This document shows, piece by piece, positions 54,271 through 64,000 of a DNA stretch of 64,000 nt. The notes beneath the pieces are model-generated. The model saw nothing but the letters and a program-made list of their open reading frames with translations, was not told the DNA's origin and made no database searches. The stretch lies in contig CM070874.1 of assembly GCA_036365515.1 (NCBI GenBank), forward strand, positions 116,750,235 through 116,814,234, given 5' to 3'. Origin of the DNA: Torymus aiolomorphi. Lineage: Eukaryota; Arthropoda; Insecta; Hymenoptera; Torymidae. Positions within the stretch are counted from its first letter, which is position 1. Every line of letters begins with the position of its first letter. A program made the position numbers and the translations under genes.

Positions 54271-55725
54271 CGTTATGAACATTTTTAAGGTTTTCTTTTA
54301 AAGCTTGTTAGAAATAGTCTCTACTCAAAATGTCAATTATTTAGTTTAAAAAGGTCCCTGATAACATTAAAGAAATAGAAAAAGAAACTAGAGAAAGCAA
54401 GTTTTCATTTGCTTTTTCTGGAACCCAAATATTTTGATTGAGTTTGAAATTATGTCAACTCAAATTTGGGCATATTTAGTTTCATTTTTTTTTTACTTTT
54501 TCAAAACGTTAGATCGCACGGCTGTGGCTTTGTCCATTTTTTGGCATTCAAAGACAAATTTATCTCAAAGTTTGATAGGAATTCACGAGGCAATTCATGA
54601 TCCAGAGACCGTAGCATCTCCGAGTCGGTGCATGCTATGATGGAAATGAACTTTTTAAAAAGTTGGTTTATTTTAATTAATGAATTTGGTATAATAAATT
54701 TTTTTAATAAATTTTAATTTATTTAATTTAATTTAATAAATTTAAATAAACGTTGATAAAGTTTGAAAAAGCATACATTTCTTTTATTTTAATATTGGAT
54801 TTGTATAACATCCAGGTTTGAAAAGGTATCAAGTAACTCATATTGTAGTGAAAGTGTATTGCTTTTCATTGGATTTATACAATTTTTTTATAAAATTGAT
54901 TAAACCTGATACTGTTATACCAAACCACTTTATAAATCTTGTTGAATCAGGAATTTATTCAAATTAATTATCTTTTAACTTTTATGCATATCGATTACAG
55001 AATATATTCATGTAAACCGTATAACATCTATTTTATTGTGTAATCGTTGCTCTTAATATTGTATATTATAAAACATCTGTCATACTTAATATTTTTACGA
55101 GAAAAAAAGAACAACTCGTTCATTTATAATAAAAAAATATTGATCTATAGATTAATATTATAGGTATAGGTACTCACACACGGAGACACGCCCACACAAA
55201 CACGCACCCACTCTTTCATAAATATAAATTTATAAAAATAGTACAAGTTTAGTTCTCTTCTTTTTTAATTTTAGGATCCATTTTCATTTATCAAGGCAAA
55301 TAAAGATGTTTGTAACCTTTCAATTGAAACAATATAGAGGTTCTATTTCAATTACATATATAGTTAAAATACTTCTTAACGAATAATGAAATTTCAAATT
55401 TTCGGAAAATGTGTTTCAACATGAATAGTGTTTGCCAAATGGTCAAAAGTGTTTCTTATTATTAGTAATATTTCGTAAACTGCACTGTTTAAAGGGATAT
55501 TTATTGTTTTCATAATCGTATAGTTACATATCAAGGAGCGCGGGAGCGCTCCGAAGGCAAGTATAGAAGAAGCCTAAAGGAGCGACCCGTGCTACATATA
55601 CATTGAAATGGGTGTACGAAAAATTCAATGCGCTTTTACGTATATTGCGTTAGTTTTTACTATATAACATATCCCTCTTAATAGTATCTACACTGAAAAA
55701 ACGGCGGTTGAAACATTCTGCTTTC
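54271..55725. other. AT-rich valley with an orphan CACTGAAAAAACGG terminus
   Basis: AT-rich, including an A/T-only palindrome-like patch (about 54700-54750) and a hairpin AAAGCAAGTTTTCATTTGCTTT at about 54396. TA-CACTGAAAAAACGG begins at 55689, 37 bp before the TTAA element. No gene. Confidence 0.45.
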
Positions 55726-55729
55726 TTAA

Positions 55730-55901
55730 ACCCTCCACACGAAAACAGGAACAGATAAAAAGAACAAGAATTACATGGGTTTCTATAGCTATATATATAC
55801 GAGGAACAACGAAATACAGAAGGAACAAGAGGTATATATAGATATACTAACCCATACTATTCTTGTTCTTTTTATCCTGTTCCTTTTTCGTGTGGAGGGC
55901 T
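55730..55901. mobile_element. TTAA-flanked foldback MITE (172 bp)
   Basis: The ends ACCCTCCACACGAAAACAGG and (reverse complement) AGCCCTCCACACGAAAAAGG continue as GATAAAAAGAACAAGAAT on both arms, about 50 bp each. TTAA borders both ends (55726-55729, 55902-55905). Several AGGAACA repeats lie inside. CCC-type ends with TTAA recall piggyBac-derived MITEs. Confidence 0.75.
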
Positions 55902-55905
55902 TTAA

Positions 55906-56347
55906 GCGCACACGCTCCTCCTCTCTTTTAACACAACCGATCTACGAGTTTTGGGAGAAAAATGACACCAAACCCAATCGTCCGCGAGAGCTCTTGTTTG
56001 AGGGCGCTGCTGCGCTCTCTGGTGCTGGCACAATGATTCTACGTACGTGGGCTAAAATTTCTTCCAAAAAAAAAAACGGGCAACTATTTCTACCAACTTC
56101 AAGTAGAGTGAATAAGCTTTTCTATGGTCAACGATTGTGCTTTTTGGTACAACTATAGAAATTGCTTAGCGCGCGTGCCGCGCGCGTTGATTTTGTTGTT
56201 GTTCAACTCCCTGAAGTTGCTCCCTATTTCCACTGTACCCACCAATGAAATTCTTGGATAACGCTCTGAATTGGCCCTTTAATAGCTTCAATTCGATACT
56301 ATCGCAATCTCCCTTTTACATATGGATTTTTCTCTCAACGTTTTTTC
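55906..56347. other. Spacer, nothing recognised
   Basis: Mixed sequence with an A run (56068-56077). The 127-codon frame (55775-56158) starts inside the foldback and is not credible. Confidence 0.45.
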
Positions 56348-56770
56348 GGGGGGGGTCCAGAGTTTCGACGATTCACTATAAAATTGAAGTCAACTATAGA
56401 TATTTTTCAGTTCGACAAATGATAATGCAGATTGTTCTTAATTTCGAAATTCTAAATTACGAAAATCATATTTACGAATGTAACACTTCACCTACTGTCC
56501 AAAACATCGAATTTCATTAATAGAATTTTAATAGGGGTACAATATAGATACTTCGAAATAAATCATTAGAAACAGCTTATATTTGCTTTGAGGTCGTATT
56601 GATGAAATTCGACGTTTTGGACAGTAGGTGAACTGTTACATTCGAAAATATGATTTTCGTAACTTAGAATTTCGAAATTAAAAACAATCTGCATTATCAT
56701 TTGTCGAACTGAAAAACGTCTATAGTTGACTTCAATTTTATAGTGAATCGTCGAAACTTTGGACCCCCCC
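56348..56770. mobile_element. Palindromic element, arms of about 170 bp
   Basis: The left arm starts GGGGGGGGTCCAGAGTTTCG. The right arm ends with its inverse (reverse complement GGGGGGGTCCAAAGTTTCG). The arms pair through AAATGATAATGCAGATTGTT and CACCTACTGTCCAAAAC, to a spacer of about 80 bp centred near 56560. No coding frame. Confidence 0.85.
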
Positions 56771-56779
56771 GTTTTTTCA

Positions 56780-56782
<3 letters not shown>

Positions 56783-56826
<44 letters not shown>

Positions 56827-56839
56827 TGTGTGTGTGTAT
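56783..56839. repeat. (GT)n microsatellite between two palindromes
   Basis: GT array with one GTAT interruption. It lies between the palindromes 56348-56770 and 56853-57660. Confidence 0.97.
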
Positions 56840-56852
56840 GAAAAATTTCAAG

Positions 56853-57660
56853 ATGTATATGTGCAAATCCGCGGACTACAGATAACAACTGGGGTACAAA
56901 AACGGAAAAAATTTTTTTTGAAGGCACACCTACCATATAAGGTTTTTTCGGTTCTTTGGAGGTCCCCCAACGTGAAAATACTCGTGAACACTCATTATCT
57001 GTTGCCAAGCTTTTTAGCCGACGAAATCAATTTTTGTTATGGAAATTTAACATGGGAAAAATGGACGAAAAGTAGTCATGATGATTAAGTAATAGCAAAC
57101 TATTGAAGAGCCCAAACTAAATTCCACAAAAAGCGATTAAAGTTGAAGAATAGAGCTTTAATTTGAGATGAAAATCGTTAAAATCGGTCGATTCTATGCA
57201 AAGCTACGTGAAGTTGAAAATGACGAAAAATGACGAAAATGAGCAATTTTTTTCAAACTCACGTAATTCTTCAAATTTTTGTCATTTTTCGTCATTTTCA
57301 ACTTCACGTAGCTTTGCACGGAATCGGCCGATTTTAACGATTCTCATCTCAAATTAAAGCTCTATCTTCAACTTTAATCGCTTTTTGTGGAATTTGGTTT
57401 GGCCTCTTCAATAGTTTGCTATTGGTTAATCATCAATGACTACTTTTCGTCCATTTTCCCATGTTAAATTTCCATAAGAAAAATTGATTTCGTCGGCAAA
57501 AAAGCTTGGCAACGGATAATGAGTGTTCACGAGTATTTTGATGTTGGAAGACCTCCAAAGAACCGAAAAAACCTTATTTGGTAGGTGTGCCGTCAAAAAA
57601 AATTTTTTCCGTTTTTGTACCCCAGTTGTTGCTGTAGTACGCGGATTTGCACATATACGT
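56853..57660. mobile_element. Large palindromic element, arms of about 390 bp
   Basis: The left arm starts ATGTATATGTGCAAATCCGC and the right arm ends with the inverse (reverse complement ACGTATATGTGCAAATCCGC). Pairing runs nearly to the centre at about 57260, with AAAATGACGAAAAATGACG on each side of a loop of about 45 bp. Scattered mismatches indicate some age. The minus frame at 56697-57008 and the plus frame at 57523-57726 share VRGFAHI because they read the two arms. Confidence 0.88.
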
Positions 57661-58911
57661 GATCTTTGCTACGCTATTATATTGATACGATATTGTATAT
57701 GTCAGAGCCGCAGCAACGAATTATAATTACGACAATTTCTATAGCAATATGTATAATATTTGATTTAAAAAAATGTCGAAACACACGCGATTTCCAAGAA
57801 TTTCAGACTCGAAACGAGCACAAAAGTCGAAAGTCCGATGTCCCAACAATCCCGCGGGGTTCATCGAACCTCGTACGACGAGTTCTCCACGTGCTAATGT
57901 ACACGAAAACGTAACGGGGCTAAAGCTCGCTCGCTCACGCGCGTGTGTTACCCAAGTTGCTGAGCTGCGCGTATATACTTATATATATCGCGATGCACTG
58001 CGAGATCGCGAAGGTCGAGTCTGCCTCATATATGCGCTATCGCGAGGGAAAACAGCAGCGTTGCGCGGGCAACTTTCTCGGTACAGCGCGTGCGTGTGCA
58101 TGTGAGCCATGCGTGCATGCGTTTGAGCGCGCGAAGATCATCACCACGGATCGCGAGAAACGCGTGATATTGTACACTGCGGTGAAGCAGTATATATCTC
58201 GTAGATTCGTGCGAGAATGATGATTGCTTTGCTAATTCGTGAATTTATGGTGCGATCGCACGTTGTGCTTTCGAGCGGTTTGGTTGAGCATTATTGTATT
58301 ACATAGGAGATTGGTCTTTTTGTAGTTTTCTGGTATGGTTTTTTACAAATTGTGATTATATATTTTTATTTTCGGGATTGCTTCTGAATACGATTTCTTA
58401 TAAAACTCTTTTAACTTTTTTAGATGTTAAATGCGGACTTTGGACATTCAAACTGGGAAATAAAAAATGTTCACACTCTTTAGTTGTTCGCTGCTGGACT
58501 TGAGAAATTTCTATAAAGTTCTTATCTTTTGTTCTCGATCTTGAATTAAATTTATTCAAGTATAAAACTTATCTCTGTATTTAATACAATACTTTGTTTT
58601 GTAAATAATTTTTTGTAAAATGCTCTGAGATTAGTCTTGAAATCTTTAATATTATTTTTATTTATAATTTTGATATTTTGTGAATATGTAGCTATATTTA
58701 TTATTTTTATCTGGTTACAGCACCTACATTTAGCAAAAGTAGCAAGTATATATACATACACTGTATGTATTATCTTTAAAAATAGCTCTGTGCATATGTA
58801 TTTCTGTCGTAATGAAAAATGAATTCCATTATTTCGAGGAAATACTCTGTAAAGGAGTATTCTTGTACATTGGATATACAGAAGAAATAGTTCACTTAAA
58901 AGCGGATATAG
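57661..58911. other. CpG-rich patch then AT-rich valley
   Basis: CpG-rich at about 57895-58215 with C/A-rich sequence before it and G/T-rich after, a minor skew switch. AT-rich from 58290. Frames of 91-146 codons are not recognised. Confidence 0.45.
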
Positions 58912-59096
58912 TACATTTCGACACGGGTGGGGAAGTCGATTATTTAGCTGGTGTGACTTTTTGCACGAGCGAAGCGAGTGCGAAAAAGTCACACCACCTA
59001 AATAATCGACTTACGCACTAGTTTCGAACGGTATTTTATACCACGAGCGCCGAAAAATCATATCAAAGTTGTGATTTTGAGGTTAGAGTGGTATAA
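58912..59096. mobile_element. Foldback element with GAGCGAAGCGAG core (copy 2, inverted)
   Basis: TTCGACACGGGTGGGGAAGT (58917) to GCACTAGTTTCGAA (ending 59028) pairs around the core 58963-58981, with GTGTGACTTTTT / AAAAAGTCACAC on either side. Ends and core match the element at 9731-9844. Its flanks TACATTTCGA (left) and TACCGTTCGA (right, inverted) are swapped relative to that copy. An outer hairpin TTATACCAC / GTGGTATAA (59036-59096) extends the structure. Confidence 0.8.
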
Positions 59097-59640
59097 ATTT
59101 GATTTATTTTGGTAGTCGCTTGTGACCCAGTTTATGTAATCAGTAACTTATTTTCGTATGTTCTTACATTATTTGGTATGGGTTGTCGGTTCGAAGTGGC
59201 TGTCTAGAGATATCGTAGAAATGCTACAGGTAATTGTCTAATTTATGCCATATTGATATTAACATAATGTAGAAAAAGTACACAAAAATGGAAAAAACAA
59301 AGCGAAAAATGGAACAAAATCACGTCCACATTATTGACTCGGAGCAGCTTTACCAATTATAAGTTTACGAAAAAAACTACAATAACAAATAAAAAATATA
59401 ACTATTTTTATATTAATTTCGAATTCGGCTAATGTTTATAATTAGGGCTTTAAAGATATTTTAGAAACATAAGAAGGGAAGTAAAATTGCAGAAGCAATA
59501 ACACATGAAAGTATTTACACGGTTTTCATCAAGCAATCTATTCTTATGGTATCCAAATAGTAGATATATTCAATTAAAGTTCTACTGTCAATAGCCATCA
59601 ATTTCTGTCAACTACTCATGATATTTTTTCGTAAAAAAGA
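59097..59640. other. AT-rich valley, nothing recognised
   Basis: No repeats or credible frames. Confidence 0.5.
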
Positions 59641-60070
59641 TTAAGAACTCTTTCCACACATCCTCTCAATCAACCTTTTACAAACCAAATAAGAAGAAAA
59701 GAAGTATCGCTTGTTAGTTCCACCCTACCACCTCGATCTCAATTCGAATCCAACCGACTGCCGCACCGGCCATGTTGGCCTAGTGACAACACGTCGAGGT
59801 TGGCCGCTCTGCAAGCGCTTGACTGGCCGGCGGGGCGCCTCCGCCCTCGTTCCATTGGCCGGCACCGTTCGTCATGGCAACTAGCGCGCTTGAATCGAAT
59901 GTCTCTTAGCTTGGCGGCAAGCTAGTGCCATCTCTCGATCCGTACCTGTGATACCAAAAACTCGCCAGGTAAGAAGTCGACGGTTGGATGTAGGTCATGT
60001 AGGTTTACCTTGGTTGGAAAGAAGGTGAGCAGCTGGTTACAATACACTTTGCGGGTCATGAGAGGGATGG
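59641..60070 (+). promoter_or_regulatory. Promoter-like segment with skew switch and donor CCAG|GTAAGA (59.97 kb)
   Basis: C/A-rich left flank (59641-59760), a GC-rich centre free of microsatellites, and a G-rich right flank from 59969. CCATTGG (59852-59858) is an inverted CCAAT box. ATGGCAAC (59874-59881) is an RFX half-site. AGTGCCATCTCTC (59923-59935) reads GAGAGATGGCACT in reverse, close to the insect CTCF core. CTCGCCAG|GTAAGAAG puts a + donor after 59968. Together these suggest a TATA-less promoter with a short non-coding first exon. The motifs are short and could be chance. Confidence 0.4.
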
Positions 60071-60590
60071 CGGAAGTGGTAGGTATAGTGATACGTGATA
60101 ACTATATATTCCTACTTGCATACCTGCGTTTAAGAAAAAAAGTCATAGTTTGTAAAAATACGGTTTGATTGTGTTGTACCAGCCAATTTTTACTTAAAAC
60201 AGTTTTGAAATGAAAAATAATACAATAATACGAATGTTTCTTTTTCTTTGACAATTCAGCTTTTATTTTTAAAGTAAATGTGCCTATTAATTGGAATGAT
60301 TGAAAATAATAGTTTGAGTAAGATTCTTTAGAAAATAAATTAATTTGTTTGTGTAATAGCCTACAATAATTAGTTTCGCATTTTATATGTTGGAAAAATA
60401 ACAATAGTAAATTTGCTCCAAAATGACTTTTTGCCATTTTAATTCGTATTTAACAAAAAAAACCGTCAAATATATAATTACCAATTACTACTAATACCGT
60501 AGTACATCATTACAGTGCAAAACATACCTTTCCTTTGTATTAAAAGAGCGCAAATCATTTCGGAGCAAACATCACGTTTCCCTGCTCCGA
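60071..60590. other. AT-rich spacer, nothing recognised
   Basis: AT-rich. The 111-codon minus frame (60102-60437) is F/L/K-rich and not recognised. Confidence 0.5.
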
Positions 60591-60718
60591 AACGAAACAA
60601 GCCATTTCCTGGTTATTTCCCCGCCATTCCAAACAATTAACCTCCCATTACAAATAACGGCAAACAGTCATCATACACATACCAGAGTACCAGACAGCCA
60701 TCAGCTCAGCTTAGCGAG

Positions 60719-60727
60719 TATATATAA
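60719..60727 (+). promoter_or_regulatory. TATA box candidate
   Basis: TATATAAAG in GAGTATATATAAAGCCGCGC stands at the edge between an AT-rich left flank and the CpG-rich exon-like region. A start would be expected about 30 bp on, near 60752. ACTCAG there weakly resembles an initiator. Confidence 0.4.
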
Positions 60728-60749
60728 AGCCGCGCGAGATCGGCCCGCG

Positions 60750-61493
60750 ATAACTCAGCCCCGCCGCCGTCGGTGTGCTGCGCGCGAATACATCGCGAAT
60801 GTGCGCGAGCGAAAGGAGGATAGAAAGAGACTGCGCAAGAGAGAGCGAGAAAGAGAGCAGCGCTCTCGCGTGTCATCAAATGTATATATGCTCGCGGCGG
60901 ACGAGCTACGTCGAGACGAGCGCAGCAGCAGCGGGATCGTGGAACGAGCGAGATCAGAGTGTACATATACAAGTCGTCGGCGGCGGCGCGCACCGCATAA
61001 CCTCACTTTTCCACCACCACTGTACACCGCCGTCGCGCAGACGACGTGCGTGCAGGTGTGTTCGCGCGAGTGCCGCGCGCGCGGCTATATATAACGACAA
61101 CAAACAAACGGTCGGACGAGCGAGTGAACGTCTCTCCGCCGCGGCTGGTTTACTTATGTAGAAAGTGCGAGAGGATCGGCATTTGTAAGCAGTGTGCGCC
61201 GTGTCTTTGCCACGCGCCACATATATATCTGCATACCCCGCGGGCTCTCTTCGCTTCTCTCTGCGCCGCGTTGTGTCTGTTGGTTTTTTTTTTTTTTTGT
61301 TCATCCTCGTGCAGTGTGCCGTGCGTGAGTATATAGGGACTTAGCCAGAGAAAGAGAGAAAGGAAGCGCGCGTCCTCGGGATGAAGAGCTGAGAACAAGA
61401 GCAAGTGTGAGAGCGAGGCAGGCGACGAAGACGACGACGGAGGAGGAGCACATCGCCCCTCGCGCAGCCAGCAGCAGCTTGCCCATCAGCCAG
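60750..61493 (+). other. Candidate non-coding first exon (5' UTR) ending CAG|GTAAGC
   Basis: Downstream of the TATA box lies about 740 bp of CpG- and purine-rich sequence, ending CATCAGCCAG|GTAAGCAA. The last exon base is 61493 and GT is at 61494. The donor is consensus. Frames inside are short and in conflict: for example the late ATGAAGAGC at 61381 meets TGA at once. So the stretch reads as an untranslated leader. The + strand beyond the donor is G/T-rich for about 450 bp, as expected of a transcribed first intron. The coding exons would lie beyond position 64000. The start coordinate is inferred from the TATA position. Gene identity is unknown. Confidence 0.42.
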
Positions 61494-62000
61494 GTAAGCA
61501 AAGCCACCTAATACCGTGTCCGCGAAACTGCCTTTTTTCCCCCCTACTGTATATCCGTGTTTGTATACGTACGTGTGCTCGCGAGTATGTATACCTACGT
61601 GTGTGTATAGACAGTGTCGGGCTCGAAAGACGCGAGAGGGACAGAGATGTGGATTAGTGGGATACAGTGGCCGCCGTTGTAAGTAGTGTTATTGACGTCG
61701 TCGTCGTTCGGGAATGTGTGTGATGTTTATTATCGGAGGGAAGGAGAGACGATACTTACAAGGGGGATGCTATGACTGAATGGAGCACGCGAGCGCATAG
61801 AGTGCGTGGAACGTTTACTGCGTGGATATATATATATACACATACCGTTTTTGCAACAGTGTGTATGGAGAATCGATGGTTCGATTGTGTATAGGTAAGG
61901 TATACGCGTGTCTAGCCTGATGGAAATGTTCGTCAGCTGTCGGCTATAGGTTGTTTGCGAGGGGTTTGTTTACGAATTTTTGTATAGTAACACGCAGTTG
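61494..62000. other. G/T-rich sequence downstream of the candidate donor
   Basis: Putative start of the first intron. Contains GTATACGTACGTGTG-type alternating tracts. A further AG|GTAAGG lies near 61893, a possible alternative donor. Confidence 0.35.
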
Positions 62001-64000
62001 ATAGCTAGGAAGTGGTGGTGTCCTTGAATTATAAAAACATTTTCCTAGCCGTACAGGGTCGATGTCATCGACGTATTTATAAACCGTTACTATACTATAT
62101 ACGCATGTTTTGAAGCTGTGCCTATATATGCGTGTAATACACGCGGGTACGCGCGAGACAATCAACTTTCTTTTTTATTCATCCGACCGATCCGGACCGA
62201 ATAATTCATCGATCCTTTCATGAGATATATAATTTAGAAATGAGCGTGGCTGCGTTTGGGTACCTATACACAAAGAGCCGCGTGAAATTTCATTATTAAC
62301 GACGCACACGCGCATTAGGTTATATATATATTTAATGACGTGCGCCTCGCAGAGGCATCGAAGCCGTTATACATGCATACTTCAGTAGAGTGTGTCTGTG
62401 TGTACGTGTATGTAGCTCGCTTTTTCCACGTGGAAGCGTTCGGCGGAGTTTTCGGCGTTGCCGCTGCGGACCAGTGGAGAGTAAAGAGGAGAGCATTTTA
62501 AAAGCCTCTTTTTGCCTCGCCACAAAGAATTTCAGAACGCGCTTTTAACGAGGCCCCTGGGTGTTAAAATAAAATTACCTAATGGGCTTTTTCGCGTACC
62601 TACCCGTGGCTTATGGCCCGCGCGCTAGCGCCTCTCGGAATAGTTACGAAAGCGTGGAATTTCAGCATTTTTTTTATTAATACTCTTTCTTATCTACACT
62701 GTGTTCGTGACAGCGGTATTACGCGCGCGAAGTTTCACCGTCTGTTGAAAAGCATAATGTACGGCGTATAATTTTGCGCGGCTAATTTGCAAAACTGGTT
62801 TTGGAAAACATTTATATTCGACGCCGACTTATTTATAAATATCGCATCCCGCCCGACTTAGTTCCCGTAATATCTTTATTGAGTTAGCCGGCAAACTAGT
62901 TCAGACTGCAAATAAACGCGTGTAATTGAATTAGTTTAGCAAACTCAAACTTCCTTCAATTCCGATCTTGACGAATAAAGATACATCAAATGTACGCGCG
63001 GCTCGCCTTTTTTTTACAAATAAAATTGCCAGTTCCGCCTTCGACGTGGAGTATAGTAGTATGGGTGTATACTGTTTTATCGCAAGAAAGAGCGATCTAA
63101 TCAGCATCTAAAGCATGCTATTTATTTTCTGATTCGCGGGAGGCTTTGATATATGTTATTTACGCCGGCTCAATCGGTGTATATAACTTTGCTGCCTTTC
63201 TCTAGCGCGCGCGGCGAATTGACTTCGGTTGTTGTTCAATTGCCGCTGTAAAGTTTTAATGTTAGGGGCCAATTATTCGCCTAGCTTTTTCTCTAATAAT
63301 AGATTGCCAGCGTAATGGTGGATCAAAATATTTCCTCGCTTCAAGAAACTATATCAATGAATAACTTTCACGTTCAATTAATGACAGCTGTCAAAAATAT
63401 ATCGATTCATGTAATTAATCGAGCAGCTTGGATAAACAAATTATATATCCCACATTATAATAAATGGTAACAATCAATTCTTCAACAATACATTCTTTTG
63501 CATTTATTAAATATTTATACATAATATTAAATATAATTTATAAAAGTTAAAATGAACGATATACGCTTATAATTCTTAGCTAGAAATTTATTTTTATATC
63601 ATTGCTTGGAATTTAAGAGCAAAGCTACATATTAACGAAATTACTTTCCAAGTAACGCTTAAATAGCTTTTTTACAGACAGTCTCAATAGCCGTAAGCCG
63701 TAAGAGACGAGCTCAGCAGCTTTCAGGCAGTGCTTGCATGTCGAGCACTTTTTCTGAGTTAATTGTCCTTGAATACGACCCGGCGATCGCTTCGCATTAA
63801 CGAAATAGCTAGATGAAATAAACTTAATCCGAGAAGCATGGTTATAGCCAGTTTCGCTGTTAAGTTACTTTGATCATCTCAAAAGTGAATGAATTCGTTT
63901 ATCTTGAAAATAATGTTAAAACAGAAAAGTCATTGCATACAAATAAAATAAATGAAGCTGCAGGTGTATTATGATTTATCTTTTTTATTTTTAAGGAATA
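62001..64000. other. Mixed then AT-rich sequence, no gene recognised
   Basis: CpG-rich patches near 62280-62640, then AT-rich to the end of the window. If the exon at 60750-61493 is real, this is its intron. No exon, RNA gene or transposon terminus is recognised. Confidence 0.45.

Noticed and set aside
56697..57726. Two similar peptides on opposite strands (shared VRGFAHI) considered as a duplicated gene
   Set aside because: They read the two arms of one palindrome, with the arms' mismatches breaking the similarity.

Overview
This is nuclear DNA from an animal, most likely an insect. I favour a hymenopteran, possibly a parasitoid wasp, but cannot prove it. The case rests on general features: CpG is not depleted (CGCG-rich tracts are common), dinucleotide arrays are very long and pure, small non-autonomous DNA transposons are frequent, and there is no long open reading frame of credible protein composition. 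I recognise no protein-coding gene. The long open frames are translations of simple repeats ((GA)n, (AT)n, (CA)n) or of palindrome arms.

The window alternates between two landscapes. About twenty GC- and CpG-rich islands (for example near 2.0, 6.3, 10.7, 12.8, 22.6, 28.0, 30.0, 36.7, 40.1, 41.9, 43.8, 45.6, 49.4, 53.7, 59.8 and 61.1 kb) are separated by AT-rich valleys. Most islands show the same strand asymmetry: the + strand is C/A-rich on the left and G/T-rich on the right. Divergent transcription or replication initiation would leave such a pattern. A few islands carry candidate 5' gene parts. The best are a TATA-led, apparently non-coding first exon on + ending at CAG|GTAAGC (60719-61493), a promoter-like segment ending at CCAG|GTAAGA (59760-59968), and a possible minus-strand start exon ending ATGCC|GTAAGT (near 52977). 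If real, their other exons lie across long introns or outside the window.

The valleys hold almost all the mobile DNA, and all of it is non-autonomous. There is a hAT-like MITE with a perfect 8-bp target duplication (3011-3285) and a 1-kb TA-flanked element with iterated subterminal motifs (6673-7671). TTAA-flanked elements lie at 11564-11950, 24620-25590 and 55730-55901. Five elements have termini of the CACnGAGAAAA type (15011, 17363, 21072, 24773, 32767). A PIF/Harbinger-like MITE lies at 48327-48548. Three foldbacks share a stem-loop core (near 7.17, 9.79 and 58.97 kb), and further foldbacks lie at 30956, 39518, 56348 and 56853. The clearest history is at 24.6-25.6 kb, where a MITE sits in one arm of a palindrome and the other arm keeps the unoccupied target site.

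Microsatellites include an uninterrupted (AT)n of 341 bp, (GA)n of 361 bp, and (CA)n/(TA)n of about 235 bp. A perfect inverted duplication of at least 57 bp flanks a (GT)n tract at 21.5-21.7 kb. No rRNA, CRISPR array, transposase, reverse transcriptase or intact tRNA was recognised. One tRNA-like sequence with correctly spaced A and B boxes lies at 33329-33402.
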